In this document: positions 8,249-19,016 of the stretch, piece by piece
Layout of the letters: the number at the start of each line of letters is the position of its first letter
How positions within the stretch are numbered: position 1 is the first letter of the stretch
Source of the DNA: Pleionea mediterranea
GTDB lineage: Bacteria; Pseudomonadota; Gammaproteobacteria; Enterobacterales; Kangiellaceae
Direction: 5' to 3'
NCBI RefSeq assembly: GCF_003148745.1
Contig: NZ_QGGU01000005.1
Location: 246,466-310,465 of the forward strand
DNA length: 64,000 nt
The notes under the pieces: model-generated
The model's input: the letters and a program-made list of their open reading frames with translations, nothing else
The model's database searches: none
What the model was told of the DNA's origin: nothing
Made by a program: the position numbers and the translations under genes

Positions 8249-9295
8249 ATGCCTGTAAAAGCTGCCAATGGCAACAAGAGACCTAACTCGCTGTTTATTT
8301 TGGTGTTTTTAACACTATTAGCGGGTTGTAGCGGACTAAAGACATCGCACACAGAAGCCGAGGTTACCAGCGCGAAAACAACGGTTTCAAAGCGCTCAAT
8401 CGGCGACACTATCGCTCTATTGGAACAAGGCGACGATAAAACCGCAAAGCAGTCCTTATTATATTTACTCAGCACCGATCCAGACGATAAAACGGCCAAA
8501 CGGTTGCTCTCGCAAATCATTGAAGATCCAGTTAAACGATACGGCTCTGATTACTTTAACTATACAGTAAAGTCCGGTGAGTCCTTTGCTCTTTTGGCAA
8601 AACGTTATCTTGGGCATTCATTAGAATTTTACGGGCTCTCTCGTTATAACAATATCAATAATCCTTCAAGCATTTACGCCGGGCAAATAGTTCGAATACC
8701 CAAGTCAAAGCAGTATCCAGCACCAAACTCCATTACACAAAAAATACAGACGTTAAAAAAACTACTTGATAGTCATCAGCATACGGCAGCACTAACACTC
8801 GCTTTTCAAGGTACGCCAATTCTTCAAAATACTGCGAAAAACCGACAACTGATCAATCGCACTTTACAGCAGTATATGGAAAGTCTCACTACGCCAGAAC
8901 AACTTGTTAATGCAGAAAGTACTTTGTCATCCTATATACACCCAAGTAACCCTTATAACACTGCTATAAAGCGCACCATCAAAGCCATAAGCTATCGGCT
9001 ACTATTATCCCAAAGTCACGCTTCTACACTGCAAAAAGATTATGACAGTGCATATCAATTGATCATTAAGGCTAAAGGCCTTAAACAGAAACAAACTGCT
9101 TTGGCAAAAACTATCATCAACTCTATTACAGAGGCTTTTCATCGAACAGCGGTGCTTTATTTTCGGGATCAGGATTTGGAAAGAGCAATACATCTATGGG
9201 ATAAAATTCTAAAGATAGATCCTGAACATGAGTCAGCAAAAATCTATCGCTCCCGAGCAACTGAATTAAACTTAAGACTTAAAAATTTACAATAG
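8249..9295 (+). CDS. LysM-domain lipoprotein with TPR-like C-terminus
   Basis: 348 aa from the ATG at 8249, which follows GGAGTGGA and opens directly into a lipoprotein signal (SLFILVFLTLLAGC, lipobox LAGC). The longer frame from 8177 would bury this signal. A LysM peptidoglycan-binding domain follows at about residues 105-155: YTVKSGESFALLAKRYLG and SIYAGQIVRIPK. The last part, with YFRDQDLERAIHLWDKIL, looks like a TPR helix pair. Probably a periplasm-facing envelope lipoprotein bound to the wall. Not assigned to a named gene. Confidence 0.8.
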   Translation: MPVKAANGNKRPNSLFILVFLTLLAGCSGLKTSHTEAEVTSAKTTVSKRSIGDTIALLEQGDDKTAKQSLLYLLSTDPDDKTAKRLLSQIIEDPVKRYGSDYFNYTVKSGESFALLAKRYLGHSLEFYGLSRYNNINNPSSIYAGQIVRIPKSKQYPAPNSITQKIQTLKKLLDSHQHTAALTLAFQGTPILQNTAKNRQLINRTLQQYMESLTTPEQLVNAESTLSSYIHPSNPYNTAIKRTIKAISYRLLLSQSHASTLQKDYDSAYQLIIKAKGLKQKQTALAKTIINSITEAFHRTAVLYFRDQDLERAIHLWDKILKIDPEHESAKIYRSRATELNLRLKNLQ

Positions 9296-9380
9296 CTGCT
9301 GTTACAATTAAATAAAGCTACATAAAACAGCTAAGCTTATCGAGCCCATTTAAAACCTCAATAACCATTTTCTAAACATA

Positions 9381-9408
9381 AAAAAACCGGCAAAAAGCCG
9401 GTTTTTTT
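9381..9408. terminator. Bidirectional terminator between LysM gene and rplQ
   Basis: The stem AAAAAACCGGC/GCCGGTTTTTT around an AAAAA loop, with a T-run on both strands, ends the LysM gene (+) and the alpha operon (-). Confidence 0.88.
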
Positions 9409-9429
9409 ATGTTACTTAAAACAGAATAA

Positions 9430-9837
9430 TTACTCTTCTGTTTCATCCACTTCTTCAACGATATCGTCTTCTTCGATCTCAGGACGATCAACAAGCTCTA
9501 CAACCGCCATAGGTGCATTATCGCCTGTACGGAAGCCCGCTTTAATAATTCTTAAGTAGCCGCCTGGACGATCTTGATAACGAGGACCAAGCTCATTAAA
9601 CAAAATACCAACGGCTTCTTTTGAACGCGTTCGAGAAAATGCTAAACGTCGATTCGCTACAGAATCTGTTTTAGCCAAAGTGATTAATGGCTCAGCAACA
9701 CGTCGAAGTTCTTTTGCTTTTGGCAAAGTAGTTTTAATGACCTGATGCTTGATTAAAGACACTGACATGTTACGAAACATCGCTTGACGATGAGAGCTGT
9801 TTCGATTCAGTTTACGACCACTCTTACGATGACGCAT
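9430..9837 (-). CDS. rplQ: 50S ribosomal protein L17
   Basis: Binds 23S rRNA near the peptide exit tunnel. 135 aa, opening [20 protein letters not shown], with ELVDRP near the end. Last gene of the alpha operon. The acidic tail [14 protein letters not shown] is longer than the E. coli C-terminus but common in marine relatives. A 135-bp gap with a strong hairpin separates it from rpoA. Confidence 0.97.
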   Translation of the reverse strand: MRHRKSGRKLNRNSSHRQAMFRNMSVSLIKHQVIKTTLPKAKELRRVAEPLITLAKTDSVANRRLAFSRTRSKEAVGILFNELGPRYQDRPGGYLRIIKAGFRTGDNAPMAVVELVDRPEIEEDDIVEEVDETEE

Positions 9838-9906
9838 GATAAATACCTCTTACAGATAAGCAGCCTGCTATAGTACTGCCCTTATTTAGTTTCTATTATT
9901 TAATAC

Positions 9907-9936
9907 AAATTCACCGGCAATGCTGCCGGTGAATTT
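9907..9936. terminator. Strong hairpin between rpoA and rplQ, U-run only in the + orientation
   Basis: A perfect 13-bp stem AAATTCACCGGCA/TGCCGGTGAATTT has a four-base loop. On the + strand it is followed by six T's, so it has terminator form against the direction of the operon. On the minus strand the tract is only TTTG. It may stop antisense transcription, mark an mRNA processing point, or attenuate rplQ. Confidence 0.55.
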
Positions 9937-9972
9937 TTTAATCAAATCTTTCGATCCGAAAATTACTTTAGC

Positions 9973-10956
9973 TTATTTGTCATCCATCAAACTAGCTGGA
10001 GGCCAGTTTTCTAGACGCATACCTAAAGACAATCCGCGTGAAGCCAATACGTCTTTAATTTCAGTGAGTGATTTTTTACCTAAATTAGGTGTTTTCAATA
10101 ACTCAACTTCGGTACGCTGAATCAAATCACCAATGTAGTGAATGTTTTCAGTTTTCAAACAGTTTGCAGAACGAACCGTTAACTCTAAGTCATCGACCGG
10201 ACGTAACAAGATAGGATCGATTTCTGGCTCACGATTTTCTGGCTCTGATTCTTTTTCGTCTTTTAAATCAACGAAAGCAGCAAGCTGTTCTTGCAATATA
10301 GTTGCACTGCGACGAATGGCTTCCTCTGGGTCGATAGTACCGTTAGTCTCGATTTCAAGAACCAATTTATCTAAATTCGTTCGTTGTTCAACACGAGCGG
10401 CTTCAACCACATAAGAGACTCGTCGTACCGGGCTAAAAGAAGCATCAACTTGTAGCCGGCCAATAGGAGCATCTTCGTCCCCTGTTTGACGAGCTGTTGC
10501 AGCTTCATAACCACGACCTTTAGCAACTTTAATATTCATTGCTAGTGAGCCATTCTTTGTCAGAGTTGCAATTTTATGCTCAGGATTGATGATTTCAACA
10601 CCTGATAACCCTGCAATGTCAGCGGCGGTTACATCACCTTCTCCGCTTTTTTGCAGTGTTAAAATCGCTTCGTCTTTATCTTCCAGGCTCACCGCTAAAC
10701 CTTTAAGGTTTAGTAGAATTTCGATGACGTCTTCCTGCACACCTTCAATAGTAGTGTACTCATGTAAAACGCCGTCCATTTCTACTTCAACCACTGCTGC
10801 GCCTGGCATCGACGAAAGCAAAATACGACGCAATGAGTTGCCCAAAGTGTGTCCGAAACCACGCTCAAAAGGTTCTAAAACAACCTTTGCACGATGTTCG
10901 TTTATTTGCTCAACTTTAATTTGTCGCGGTGTCAAAAATTCGTTGACATTGCCCAT
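9973..10956 (-). CDS. rpoA: RNA polymerase alpha subunit
   Basis: Assembly platform of RNA polymerase. 327 aa, close to the usual 329. The N-terminal domain shows [21 protein letters not shown] and [24 protein letters not shown]. An acidic linker ([16 protein letters not shown]) leads to the C-terminal domain that contacts UP elements and activators, with [18 protein letters not shown] and [19 protein letters not shown]. Third gene from the end of the alpha operon group rpsM-rpsK-rpsD-rpoA-rplQ. Confidence 0.98.
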   Translation of the reverse strand: MGNVNEFLTPRQIKVEQINEHRAKVVLEPFERGFGHTLGNSLRRILLSSMPGAAVVEVEMDGVLHEYTTIEGVQEDVIEILLNLKGLAVSLEDKDEAILTLQKSGEGDVTAADIAGLSGVEIINPEHKIATLTKNGSLAMNIKVAKGRGYEAATARQTGDEDAPIGRLQVDASFSPVRRVSYVVEAARVEQRTNLDKLVLEIETNGTIDPEEAIRRSATILQEQLAAFVDLKDEKESEPENREPEIDPILLRPVDDLELTVRSANCLKTENIHYIGDLIQRTEVELLKTPNLGKKSLTEIKDVLASRGLSLGMRLENWPPASLMDDK

Positions 10957-10987
10957 ACAAGTCCTGTCCTCTTTAAAGAATTAGGCT

Positions 10988-11608
10988 TTACTTGGAGTAC
11001 AGCTCCACAATCAGGTTTTCATTGATTTCAGATGGTAGGTCACTGCGTTCTGGAACGCTTTTGAAGGTACCTTCCATTTTCTTTTCATCAACTTCAACCC
11101 AGGTCGGTTTATCACGTTGCGCAGAAAGCTCAAGTGCCGCTTTAATGCGCGCTTGACCTTTAGACTTTTCACGAATAGTGACAACATCGTCTGGTTTCAC
11201 CTGGTAAGATGGAATGTTAACCACCACACCGTTAACCATTAATGATTTGTGACTGACCAATTGACGCGCTTCTGCACGAGTTGCTCCAAATCCCATACGA
11301 TAAACAACGTTATCAAGACGAGATTCTAATAGCTGAAGCAAGTTTTCGCCAGTTGCGCCAGATAGGCGAGCCGCTTTTTTATAGTAATTACGGAATTGCT
11401 TTTCAAGAACACCGTAGATACGACGAACTTTTTGCTTTTCCCGTAACTGAACACCGTAATCGGATAAGCGAGGACGCTTTGCGCCGTGCTGACCAGGTGT
11501 TTGATCGATCTTACATTTGCTTTCGATTGCTCGAACGCCGCTTTTCAGCATCAAATCTGTGCCTTCGCGACGTGCAAGTTTTAACTTTGGACCACGATAT
11601 TTAGCCAT
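10988..11608 (-). CDS. rpsD: 30S ribosomal protein S4
   Basis: Primary 16S rRNA binder and, in E. coli, the translational repressor of the alpha operon. 206 aa: [19 protein letters not shown] at the start and the S4 RNA-binding fold at [22 protein letters not shown]. The N-terminal cysteine-rich zinc knuckle of some S4 proteins is absent; only one Cys (SKCKID) is seen. Confidence 0.97.
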   Translation of the reverse strand: MAKYRGPKLKLARREGTDLMLKSGVRAIESKCKIDQTPGQHGAKRPRLSDYGVQLREKQKVRRIYGVLEKQFRNYYKKAARLSGATGENLLQLLESRLDNVVYRMGFGATRAEARQLVSHKSLMVNGVVVNIPSYQVKPDDVVTIREKSKGQARIKAALELSAQRDKPTWVEVDEKKMEGTFKSVPERSDLPSEINENLIVELYSK

Positions 11609-11625
11609 TTTTCGTCTCCGTTATA

Positions 11626-12015
11626 TTACACGCGTCGCTTTTTAGGCGGGCGACAGCCATTGTGCGGGATAGGGGTAACATCAGTGATGTTAGTAATTTT
11701 GAAGCCCGCTGCGCCAAAAGCACGTACGGCAGATTCGCGACCAGGTCCAGGACCCTTTACGAATACTTCAATATTTTTCATACCCATATCTTTTACCATG
11801 GTCGCAACACGATCCGCTGCAACTTGTGCCGCAAATGGTGTGCTTTTACGTGAACCACGGAAACCCGATCCACCGGCAGTAGCCCATGCAAGAGCATTAC
11901 CCTGACGATCGGTGACGGTGACAATGGTGTTATTAAATGAGGCATGGACGTGAGCCATGCCATCAACTACATGCTTTTTAACCTTTTTACGGGTTTTTGT
12001 AGGTGTTTTAGCCAT
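11626..12015 (-). CDS. rpsK: 30S ribosomal protein S11
   Basis: Platform protein near the mRNA exit. 129 aa, with [38 protein letters not shown] and the invariant end [15 protein letters not shown]. Lies 17 bp upstream of rpsD within the alpha operon. Confidence 0.98.
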   Translation of the reverse strand: MAKTPTKTRKKVKKHVVDGMAHVHASFNNTIVTVTDRQGNALAWATAGGSGFRGSRKSTPFAAQVAADRVATMVKDMGMKNIEVFVKGPGPGRESAVRAFGAAGFKITNITDVTPIPHNGCRPPKKRRV

Positions 12016-12031
12016 AATTCAAATCCTAGCG

Positions 12032-12388
12032 TTAATTCTTAATAGGCTTGCGAGGGCCTTTACGAGTACGAGCATTGGTTTTGGTACGTTGACCACGTAC
12101 TGGCAAACCACGACGATGACGAATACCACGGAAACATCCAAGATCCATCAAACGCTTAATGTTCATACTCACTTCACGACGTAAGTCACCTTCTACAGTT
12201 ACTTTCGCCACTTCAGCTCGCAGCTTTTCGATCTGACCTTCATCAAGATCTTTGATTTTTACACTAGGCTCGATTCCCGCTGCTTCACAAATATCTAAAG
12301 CGCGAGGGCGGCCGACACCGTAAATCGCAGTCAATGCGACTTCAGCATGCTTATGTACAGGAATGTTAATGCCAGCTATACGGGCCAT
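12032..12388 (-). CDS. rpsM: 30S ribosomal protein S13
   Basis: Small-subunit head protein making intersubunit bridges. 118 aa: [20 protein letters not shown], the helix-hairpin-helix [17 protein letters not shown], and a basic tail [19 protein letters not shown]. First gene of the alpha operon proper, 74 bp downstream of the promoter described at 12440-12468; the leader between is where S4 represses in E. coli. Confidence 0.98.
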   Translation of the reverse strand: MARIAGINIPVHKHAEVALTAIYGVGRPRALDICEAAGIEPSVKIKDLDEGQIEKLRAEVAKVTVEGDLRREVSMNIKRLMDLGCFRGIRHRRGLPVRGQRTKTNARTRKGPRKPIKN

Positions 12389-12439
12389 TTAATCAAACTC
12401 CACTCTATTGTTTTGGCTACCTGGCCAAAAAGGCGCAAC

Positions 12440-12468
12440 AGGATAGCCGCTAAACGGGTAAATTTCAA
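12440..12468 (-). promoter_or_regulatory. Promoter of the alpha operon
   Basis: On the minus strand, -35 TTGAAA (12463-12468) and -10 TATCCT (12440-12445) are separated by 17 bp. It lies between rpmJ and rpsM, where E. coli also has its alpha promoter. Confidence 0.6.
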
Positions 12469-12490
12469 CCTGTTTATATTAATCTACTAA

Positions 12491-12604
12491 TTAACCCTGA
12501 CGCTGCTTGTGTCGTGGGTCTACACAAATCACTCGAACCGCGCCGTTGCGACGAATGACTTTGCAATTACGGCAAATCTTTTTTACCGAAGCACGAACTT
12601 TCAT
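12491..12604 (-). CDS. rpmJ: 50S ribosomal protein L36 (zinc-binding form)
   Basis: 37 aa, [16 protein letters not shown] and ending RHKQRQG. Cys11, Cys14, Cys27 and His32 form the zinc site, so this is the C+ paralogue rather than the zinc-free copy made under zinc starvation. Too short for most ORF cut-offs. Last gene of the spc operon, 41 bp after secY. Confidence 0.97.
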   Translation of the reverse strand: MKVRASVKKICRNCKVIRRNGAVRVICVDPRHKQRQG

Positions 12605-12645
12605 AACCTACTCCAAAAGTCTCTCGCTGACTGTTATAGATTCAA

Positions 12646-13980
12646 TTATCGAATCTGACCAGCAGCGCCATAATTCTTAAAATTAGCCTTCTTCAATACC
12701 GAATCATAATTACGAGACATTAAATGGCTTTGAACTTGAGCCATAAAATCCATCACAACTACAACAATGATCAGCAATGAAGTACCACCGAAGTAGAAAG
12801 GCACTTGGGTGAACAAGATTAGAAATTCTGGCATTAAACATACAAATGTTACATATAATGCACCTGCCAGAGTTAGCCGCGTCATAACCTTGTCAATATA
12901 TTTTGAGGTTTGCTCACCAGGTCGAATACCTGGAATGAACGCACCAGACTTCTTCAGGTTATCTGCTGTCTCACGAGGGTTCATGGTCAATGCAGTATAA
13001 AAGAAGCAGAAAAATATAATGCCTATCGCGTAGAGAATAATGTACAAGGGATTACCAGGCTGCAATTGTACGGTGATGTCTCGCAACCAACCCAAGTCTT
13101 CGTTTCCTTGACCGATCCATTGCATAATGGAGCCAGGAAACATAATGATTGCAGTCGCAAAAATAGCTGGAATAACACCCGCCATATTCACCTTTAATGG
13201 TAGGTGGCTACTTTGTGCCGCAAATACTTTTCGTCCTTGTTGACGCTTGGCGTAATTAACAACGATTCGTCGTTGACCGCGCTCAACCCATACAACAAAG
13301 AATGTAACAACAATAATTAACGCTGCAATTCCCATTAATGCAAGAACATGCAACTCGCCTGTTCGCGCCTGTTCGACTGTACCGCCGATAGCTCCCGGAA
13401 GACCTGCGACAATACCCGCAAATATAAGCATTGAAATACCGTTACCGATACCGCGCTCATTAATTTGCTCGCCTAACCACATTAAGAACATTGTCCCGGT
13501 TACCAATGAAACAACAGCACCAAAATAGAATGCGAAATTCGGATTTGGCACAATACCAGGTAACATAGCGGGTAGGTTCATTGAGATGCCAATCGCCTGT
13601 ACAGTTGCTAACGCTAATGTTAAATAACGCGTGTACTGATTTAGCTTTTGGCGACCAGACTCACCTTCTTTTTTCAACTGCTTAAGGCGGTCATCAACAA
13701 ATCCCATTATTTGAATTATGATCGATGCCGAGATATAAGGCATGATTCCTAATGCAAATACACTGGCACGTTCTAATGCTCCACCAGAAAACATGTTAAA
13801 CATGGCTAACAAGTTTCCTGATTGTTGATCCAACATTTGCTGAAGCACGGTTGAATCAATGCCAGGAACCGGCACGAAAGACCCGATACGAAAAACAATA
13901 AGTGCACCGAGCAAAAACAACAAACGTTGTTTCAGCTCGGACATTCCGCTGTTATTTGTTGATGCAGGTCCTTTAGCCAT
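12646..13980 (-). CDS. secY: Preprotein translocase subunit SecY
   Basis: Channel of the SecYEG translocon in the inner membrane, 444 aa with ten predicted helices. Seen: [12 protein letters not shown] early, [26 protein letters not shown] spanning the plug and helix 2, GNGISMLIF, the large cytoplasmic loop [12 protein letters not shown], and [20 protein letters not shown]. Its start overlaps the rplO stop by one base, indicating coupling. Confidence 0.98.
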   Translation of the reverse strand: MAKGPASTNNSGMSELKQRLLFLLGALIVFRIGSFVPVPGIDSTVLQQMLDQQSGNLLAMFNMFSGGALERASVFALGIMPYISASIIIQIMGFVDDRLKQLKKEGESGRQKLNQYTRYLTLALATVQAIGISMNLPAMLPGIVPNPNFAFYFGAVVSLVTGTMFLMWLGEQINERGIGNGISMLIFAGIVAGLPGAIGGTVEQARTGELHVLALMGIAALIIVVTFFVVWVERGQRRIVVNYAKRQQGRKVFAAQSSHLPLKVNMAGVIPAIFATAIIMFPGSIMQWIGQGNEDLGWLRDITVQLQPGNPLYIILYAIGIIFFCFFYTALTMNPRETADNLKKSGAFIPGIRPGEQTSKYIDKVMTRLTLAGALYVTFVCLMPEFLILFTQVPFYFGGTSLLIIVVVVMDFMAQVQSHLMSRNYDSVLKKANFKNYGAAGQIR

Positions 13981-14417
13981 TAGCTTTCTACCTTACCGCC
14001 TGCGGTTTCAATAGCCGCTTTCGCGCCTTTTGATACTCGCACACCGGCTGCAACAGTAACGGCTTTATTAACTTCACCTGAAAGCATAACTTTCACACTT
14101 TCAATTCTGTTATTAATAATGCCGGCAGACTTAAGGCTTAACAAATCAATCATCTCACCTTCTACTTTATTCAGCTCAGACAAGCGAACTTCAGCAGTTG
14201 TTAATGACTTTCTTGATTTGAAACCAAATTTAGGCAAACGCTGTTTCAAAGGCATTTGACCACCTTCGAAACCTGCTTTTACTTTACCGCCAGAACGTGA
14301 TTTCAAACCTTTATGACCACGACCTGCCGTTTTGCCTAAAGTACTACCAATACCTCGACCAACACGCTTACGATCTTTTTTCGATCCTTCGGCTGGGCTT
14401 AATGTATTTAATCGCAT
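13980..14417 (-). CDS. rplO: 50S ribosomal protein L15
   Basis: Late-assembling 23S rRNA binder. 145 aa with the glycine-rich basic N-terminus [20 protein letters not shown] and [17 protein letters not shown]. Between rpmD and secY in spc; shares one base with secY. Confidence 0.98.
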   Translation of the reverse strand: MRLNTLSPAEGSKKDRKRVGRGIGSTLGKTAGRGHKGLKSRSGGKVKAGFEGGQMPLKQRLPKFGFKSRKSLTTAEVRLSELNKVEGEMIDLLSLKSAGIINNRIESVKVMLSGEVNKAVTVAAGVRVSKGAKAAIETAGGKVES

Positions 14418-14418
14418 T

Positions 14419-14601
14419 TTAGTCCTCCACGCTTACCATGTAGTAGACTTGATTAGCCATACCACGGTTCTCTGGGGTATCGATTACTTCGACAGTGTGC
14501 CCAATTTTTCGCAGCCCTAGACCCGCCAGACAAGCCTTATGGCTTTTAAGTCGACCGATACTTGAACGTATTTGCGTAACTTTAAATGTTTTATTCGCCA
14601 T
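14419..14601 (-). CDS. rpmD: 50S ribosomal protein L30
   Basis: 60 aa: [31 protein letters not shown]. Usual size and position between rpsE and rplO, one base before rplO. Confidence 0.97.
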   Translation of the reverse strand: MANKTFKVTQIRSSIGRLKSHKACLAGLGLRKIGHTVEVIDTPENRGMANQVYYMVSVED

Positions 14602-14606
14602 GACAA

Positions 14607-15116
14607 TTACTCCAGAATATCTTCTACAGTTTTGCCACGCTTGGCAGCCACTGACTCAGGAGTCGCCATATTCGCCAAACCTTTAATCGTTGCACGAACG
14701 ATATTAATAGGATTGGTCGAACCGTTACTCTTAGCCAATACATTTTGCACACCAAGTACTTCAAATACAGCGCGCATCGCACCACCGGCAATGATACCGG
14801 TACCTTCAGATGCTGGCTGCATGAAAACTTTAGAGGCACCGTGAACAGCATTCATTGGATGCTGTAATGTGTGTCCATCTTTAAGTTCTACTTGAACCAT
14901 ATTGCGACGAGCTTGCTCCATCGCTTTTTGAATTGCTGCTGGAACTTCGCGGGCCTTACCGCGACCAAAGCCAACTTTACCTTTACCATCGCCGACAACA
15001 GTTAAAGCGGTGAAAGAGAAAATACGACCACCTTTAACCACTTTAGCGACACGGTTAACGTTGACTAATTTTTCCACCAGACCTTCGGTGTTGTTCACTT
15101 CTTGTCTAGCCATCAT
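14607..15116 (-). CDS. rpsE: 30S ribosomal protein S5
   Basis: Fidelity protein at the mRNA entry. 169 aa with the double-stranded RNA-binding fold [20 protein letters not shown] and [19 protein letters not shown], then [22 protein letters not shown]. Sites of classical spectinomycin and ram mutations (the VKGGRIF loop) read as wild type. Confidence 0.98.
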   Translation of the reverse strand: MMARQEVNNTEGLVEKLVNVNRVAKVVKGGRIFSFTALTVVGDGKGKVGFGRGKAREVPAAIQKAMEQARRNMVQVELKDGHTLQHPMNAVHGASKVFMQPASEGTGIIAGGAMRAVFEVLGVQNVLAKSNGSTNPINIVRATIKGLANMATPESVAAKRGKTVEDILE

Positions 15117-15123
15117 TCAACCC

Positions 15124-15477
15124 TTAAAACTGGAGACCTTTCTCTCGAGCCGCATCCGCCAATGCTTTAACTCGACCATGGTATTTAAAACCGGAACGAT
15201 CAAATGCTACGTTCAATACGCCTGCTTCTAATGCACGCTCGGCAACCAGGTTACCGACTTTGGTAGCGCTATCAACATTACCGGTACTTTTAAGTTCGCT
15301 CTTAACCGCTTTCTCAACCGAGGAAGCTGACGCTAATACACGACCGTTTTCAGCAGAAATAACCTGAGCGTAAATGTGTCGAGGGGTACGATTGACCACA
15401 AGACGATTAACACCCAAATTTTTCATGTGATAGCGCCCAGAAGCGGCGCGACGAATTCTTGCTTGCTTCTTACTCAT
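15124..15477 (-). CDS. rplR: 50S ribosomal protein L18
   Basis: 5S rRNA binder. 117 aa, [36 protein letters not shown] and the end [19 protein letters not shown]. Follows rplF by nine bases. Confidence 0.97.
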   Translation of the reverse strand: MSKKQARIRRAASGRYHMKNLGVNRLVVNRTPRHIYAQVISAENGRVLASASSVEKAVKSELKSTGNVDSATKVGNLVAERALEAGVLNVAFDRSGFKYHGRVKALADAAREKGLQF

Positions 15478-15486
15478 GACGACGCC

Positions 15487-16020
15487 CTACTTTTTCTTCG
15501 CTTCTTTACGACGAATATACTCGTCTACGTATCGAACACCTTTACCTTTGTATGGCTCTGGCGGACGATATGCGCGAATGTTGGCTGCAACCTGACCGAC
15601 TAACTGCTTGTCGGCACCTTTAACGATAACATCTGTATTTGAAGGTGTTTCAATAGTGATACCTTCAGGTACTTCGTAATCGACTGGATGAGAGAAACCT
15701 AACGTCAAGCTTAAAACTTTACCTTTAGCCTGGGCTCGATATCCAACACCAACCAGTTGCAATTTCTTTTCGAAGCCATCACTCACGCCGACAACCATGT
15801 TATTCACTAAAGAACGCATGGTGCCTGCGAATGCTCGTGCATCAGCAATGCCTTCACGTGGAGCAAAAGTAAGTACTTCATCTTGCTGCTTTATTTCAAC
15901 AGCGTCATGTACTGTTCTTTTTAACTCGCCTTTACTGCCTTTAACAGTAATCTCTTGTCCGCTCAGGGTGATATTAACACCTGAAGGGATAGAAACTGGA
16001 TAATTAGCTACTCGTGACAT
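15487..16020 (-). CDS. rplF: 50S ribosomal protein L6
   Basis: Contacts the sarcin-ricin loop region. 177 aa in two repeated domains: [16 protein letters not shown] at the start, the second-domain signature [20 protein letters not shown] at the end. Confidence 0.98.
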   Translation of the reverse strand: MSRVANYPVSIPSGVNITLSGQEITVKGSKGELKRTVHDAVEIKQQDEVLTFAPREGIADARAFAGTMRSLVNNMVVGVSDGFEKKLQLVGVGYRAQAKGKVLSLTLGFSHPVDYEVPEGITIETPSNTDVIVKGADKQLVGQVAANIRAYRPPEPYKGKGVRYVDEYIRRKEAKKK

Positions 16021-16031
16021 GATTCAACTCC

Positions 16032-16430
16032 TTAACTTACGGTGCAAATCACTTCACCGCCGAAACCGGCAGCACGTGCAGCTCTATCGGTCATTACGCC
16101 TTTAGATGTTGACACAATCGCAATACCTAAGCCATCAAGAACTTTCGGTAAATCGTCAACCTTCTTATAAATGCGTAAACCCGGACGACTGACGCGTTTG
16201 ATTTCGTCGATAACAGGGCGTCCTTCGTAGTAACGTAATACTACAGAAAGAGTGCGCTTGTTACCTTCTTCTTCAGATACAGCGTAGTCATTAATATAAC
16301 CTTCATTTTTAAGCACGTTACACACGTTAACTTTTTGCTTAGAAGAAGGCATGGAAACTGATTTCTTGCCAGCCATTTGACCGTTACGTAAACGGGTCAA
16401 GAAATCGGCAATAGGATCTTGTAAACTCAT
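16032..16430 (-). CDS. rpsH: 30S ribosomal protein S8
   Basis: Central-domain 16S binder and, in E. coli, repressor of the spc operon. 132 aa: [20 protein letters not shown] and the 3' signature [20 protein letters not shown]. Confidence 0.98.
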   Translation of the reverse strand: MSLQDPIADFLTRLRNGQMAGKKSVSMPSSKQKVNVCNVLKNEGYINDYAVSEEEGNKRTLSVVLRYYEGRPVIDEIKRVSRPGLRIYKKVDDLPKVLDGLGIAIVSTSKGVMTDRAARAAGFGGEVICTVS

Positions 16431-16447
16431 GACGGTTCTCCCAAAGA

Positions 16448-16753
16448 TTACCAGCTAGCTTTAACCAAGCCAGGAACATCACCGCTCATAGCATGCTCAC
16501 GTAATTTGTTTCGGCATAAACCGAATTTACGTAAATAACCATGTGGACGTCCTGTGACTCGGCAACGATTGTGTTGACGAACGGGGCTTGCATTACGAGG
16601 CAACTTTTGCAGTTGCATCTGCGCTTCCCACTTTTCATCATCGCTGGTTTTGGGATCACGGATAATTTCTTTCAATTCTGCGCGCTTTTTTGCATATTTC
16701 GCGACAGTGCGAGCGCGTTTTTTCTCGCGCTCTACCATTGATACTTTAGCCAT
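16448..16753 (-). CDS. rpsN: 30S ribosomal protein S14 (zinc-free form)
   Basis: 101 aa, with [20 protein letters not shown]. The CxxC...CxxC pattern of the short zinc form is absent, and length fits the long C- form. Confidence 0.97.
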   Translation of the reverse strand: MAKVSMVEREKKRARTVAKYAKKRAELKEIIRDPKTSDDEKWEAQMQLQKLPRNASPVRQHNRCRVTGRPHGYLRKFGLCRNKLREHAMSGDVPGLVKASW

Positions 16754-16764
16754 AACCTCGGTCC

Positions 16765-17304
16765 TTAACTCTTAATTGGGAAGTTAAAGGCGTCTAACAA
16801 CGCTCGAGCTTCTTCGTTGGATTCCGCAGTGGTTGTAATAGTTACATCTAAACCACGCACCTTGTCGACTTTATCGTAGTCGATTTCAGGGAATACGATT
16901 TGCTCTTTAATTCCTAGAGAGTAATTACCACGTCCGTCGAATGATTTTGGGCTTAAGCCACGGAAATCACGAATACGAGGAACAGCAATAGAAATCAATC
17001 GCTCGAAAAATTCCCACATTTTTTCGCCACGCAAAGTTACTTTACATCCAATGGGATATCCTTCACGGATTTTAAAACCTGCTACAGACTTTCGAGCACG
17101 GGTTACTACCGGCTTTTGGCCTGAGATTGCGGTCATATCGCTCATTGCATGTTCGATAACTTTCTTGTCACCAACCGCTTCACCCAGACCCATATTTAAT
17201 GTGATCTTTGTAATGCGTGGGACTTGCATGACAGATTTATAGTCAAACTTCTCTTGAAGTTGTTTAACTACATTGTCTTTGTATAAGTCGTGCAGTTTCG
17301 CCAT
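16765..17304 (-). CDS. rplE: 50S ribosomal protein L5
   Basis: 5S rRNA binder at the central protuberance. 179 aa: [41 protein letters not shown], and [19 protein letters not shown]. Confidence 0.98.
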   Translation of the reverse strand: MAKLHDLYKDNVVKQLQEKFDYKSVMQVPRITKITLNMGLGEAVGDKKVIEHAMSDMTAISGQKPVVTRARKSVAGFKIREGYPIGCKVTLRGEKMWEFFERLISIAVPRIRDFRGLSPKSFDGRGNYSLGIKEQIVFPEIDYDKVDKVRGLDVTITTTAESNEEARALLDAFNFPIKS

Positions 17305-17324
17305 CTTTAATTCACCAAGTTAGA

Positions 17325-17645
17325 TTAAATATCAACCTTCTCACCAGAAGACTTGAAAATACGTTCTTTCTTTCCATCTTCTGCTGACTTGATACCAACA
17401 CGATCAGCTTTACCCGTCGCCGAGTTAAAGATTGCAACGTTAGAAATATGAAGCGGAGCTTCTTTTTCTACGATACCACCTTCAACACCTGCTTGTGGAT
17501 TAGCGCGCTGATGCTTTTTCACCAGATTTGCGCCTTCAACGATAACTTTATCGTTTTCAGCCATAATCTTGGTTACTTTGCCTCGCTGACCTTTACTTTT
17601 GCCTGCGATGACAATTACTTCATCGCCGCTTTTGATCTTACGCAT
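17325..17645 (-). CDS. rplX: 50S ribosomal protein L24
   Basis: Assembly initiator. 106 aa with the KOW motif [20 protein letters not shown] and [19 protein letters not shown]. Between rplN and rplE. Confidence 0.97.
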   Translation of the reverse strand: MRKIKSGDEVIVIAGKSKGQRGKVTKIMAENDKVIVEGANLVKKHQRANPQAGVEGGIVEKEAPLHISNVAIFNSATGKADRVGIKSAEDGKKERIFKSSGEKVDI

Positions 17646-17659
17646 GCCTCAAGTCTCCT

Positions 17660-18028
17660 TTATAGAACTTCAGGAGCCAGTGATACGATTTTCATGAACT
17701 TGTCACCACGTAATTCACGGGTCACTGGTCCAAAAATACGCGTACCAATCGGCTGCAAGTTAGTGTTAAGAAGAACCGCTGCATTACCATCGAAACGAAT
17801 AATGGAACCGTCAGGACGGCGAACACCCTTGCGGGTACGAACGACAACTGCGTTCACAATTTCACCTTTCTTAACTTTTCCGCGTGGAATCGCTTCTTTC
17901 ACGCTCACCTTAATTACGTCACCAATATTGGCGTAACGTCGGTGCGATCCTCCCAAGACCTTTATACACATTACTTGACGAGCGCCACTGTTATCAGCAA
18001 CATCAAGCATAGATTGCATCTGGATCAT
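17660..18028 (-). CDS. rplN: 50S ribosomal protein L14
   Basis: First gene of the spc operon; forms bridges to 16S rRNA. 122 aa: [20 protein letters not shown] and the signature [21 protein letters not shown] promoter is readable 60 bp upstream. Confidence 0.98.
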   Translation of the reverse strand: MIQMQSMLDVADNSGARQVMCIKVLGGSHRRYANIGDVIKVSVKEAIPRGKVKKGEIVNAVVVRTRKGVRRPDGSIIRFDGNAAVLLNTNLQPIGTRIFGPVTRELRGDKFMKIVSLAPEVL

Positions 18029-18087
18029 CGGTTATCTCCGCATTCAACCCGCATTTATTACCGATAGTCCGGCAAAAAGGACGCGGG

Positions 18088-18116
18088 AGTATACATTAAA
18101 ATTATTCTCAAGTCAC
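18088..18116 (-). promoter_or_regulatory. Promoter of the spc operon
   Basis: On the minus strand, -35 GTGACT (18111-18116) and -10 TATACT (18088-18093) are 17 bp apart, followed by a CCCGCG discriminator, GC-rich as in stringently controlled promoters. It lies in the 112-bp gap between rpsQ and rplN. Confidence 0.6.
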
Positions 18117-18140
18117 AGCATTTAGCTGAGACTTCATTAA

Positions 18141-18401
18141 TTAGTTTGCTTTTTCGACAATCTCAACAAGTTGCCAGGTTTTCGACTTTGAGATAGGACG
18201 ACTTTCTGCCACTCTCACTCGATCACCCATTTGGCACTCATTGTTCTCATCATGAGCATGTACCTTAGTAGAACGCTTCATAAACTTCCCATATAAAGGA
18301 TGTTTTACATAGCGCTCGATTAGCACAGTGATGGTTTTATCCATCTTGTCACTCACTACTTTACCAGTAAGAGTGCGCTTTACAGTTGCTTGCTCGCTCA
18401 T
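18141..18401 (-). CDS. rpsQ: 30S ribosomal protein S17
   Basis: 86 aa OB-fold protein: [39 protein letters not shown], then [11 protein letters not shown]. Last gene of the S10 operon; shares one base with rpmC. Confidence 0.98.
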   Translation of the reverse strand: MSEQATVKRTLTGKVVSDKMDKTITVLIERYVKHPLYGKFMKRSTKVHAHDENNECQMGDRVRVAESRPISKSKTWQLVEIVEKAN

Positions 18402-18592
18402 TACGAATCTGCCTTCTGGTTAAGTACAGTCTTCACGCGCGCGATATTGCGGCGCACTTGCTTCAGTTGATGAGTTTGATTCAACTGACCAGTTGCGTGC
18501 TGCATGCGCAGATTAAACTGCTCTTTGGATAGCTCGATTAGCTCTGCATTCAGCTCATCAACGCTTTTTTCACGTAAGTCATTTGCATTCAT
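18401..18592 (-). CDS. rpmC: 50S ribosomal protein L29
   Basis: 63-aa two-helix protein at the tunnel exit: [20 protein letters not shown], then [16 protein letters not shown]. Overlaps its neighbours by one base at each end (stop and start codons fused), implying coupling. Confidence 0.97.
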   Translation of the reverse strand: MNANDLREKSVDELNAELIELSKEQFNLRMQHATGQLNQTHQLKQVRRNIARVKTVLNQKADS

Positions 18593-19005
18593 TACATTAC
18601 CGTCCGAGTTACAAAGGTGGTTCTTACTGGCAACTTAGCAGCCGCTAACTGGAATGCTTCACGCGCCAGATCCTCGGATATCCCTTCAACTTCGTACAAA
18701 ACACGGCCGGGTTGAATTTGGGCTACCCAATATTCCACACTACCTTTACCTTTACCCATTCGCACTTCAAGAGGCTTCTGAGTAATGGGTTTGTCTGGAA
18801 ATACTCTAATGTATACTTTACCCGCACGTTTCATATGACGAGTCATAGCACGACGGGCTGCTTCGATTTGACGAGACGTTAAGCGTCCGCGAGTAGTGGC
18901 TTTTAAGCCGAACTCACCAAAGCTAACTTTCCCGCCTGCGATCGCAACACCACGGTTGCGACCTTTTTGAACCTTTCGGAACTTCGTTCTTTTTGGTAAT
19001 AACAT
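18592..19005 (-). CDS. rplP: 50S ribosomal protein L16
   Basis: 137 aa, contacts A-site t[22 protein letters not shown] at the start; the conserved Arg-rich segment [19 protein letters not shown] precedes [16 protein letters not shown], both family signatures. Confidence 0.98.
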   Translation of the reverse strand: MLLPKRTKFRKVQKGRNRGVAIAGGKVSFGEFGLKATTRGRLTSRQIEAARRAMTRHMKRAGKVYIRVFPDKPITQKPLEVRMGKGKGSVEYWVAQIQPGRVLYEVEGISEDLAREAFQLAAAKLPVRTTFVTRTVM

Positions 19006-19016
19006 GGTCGCTACCC

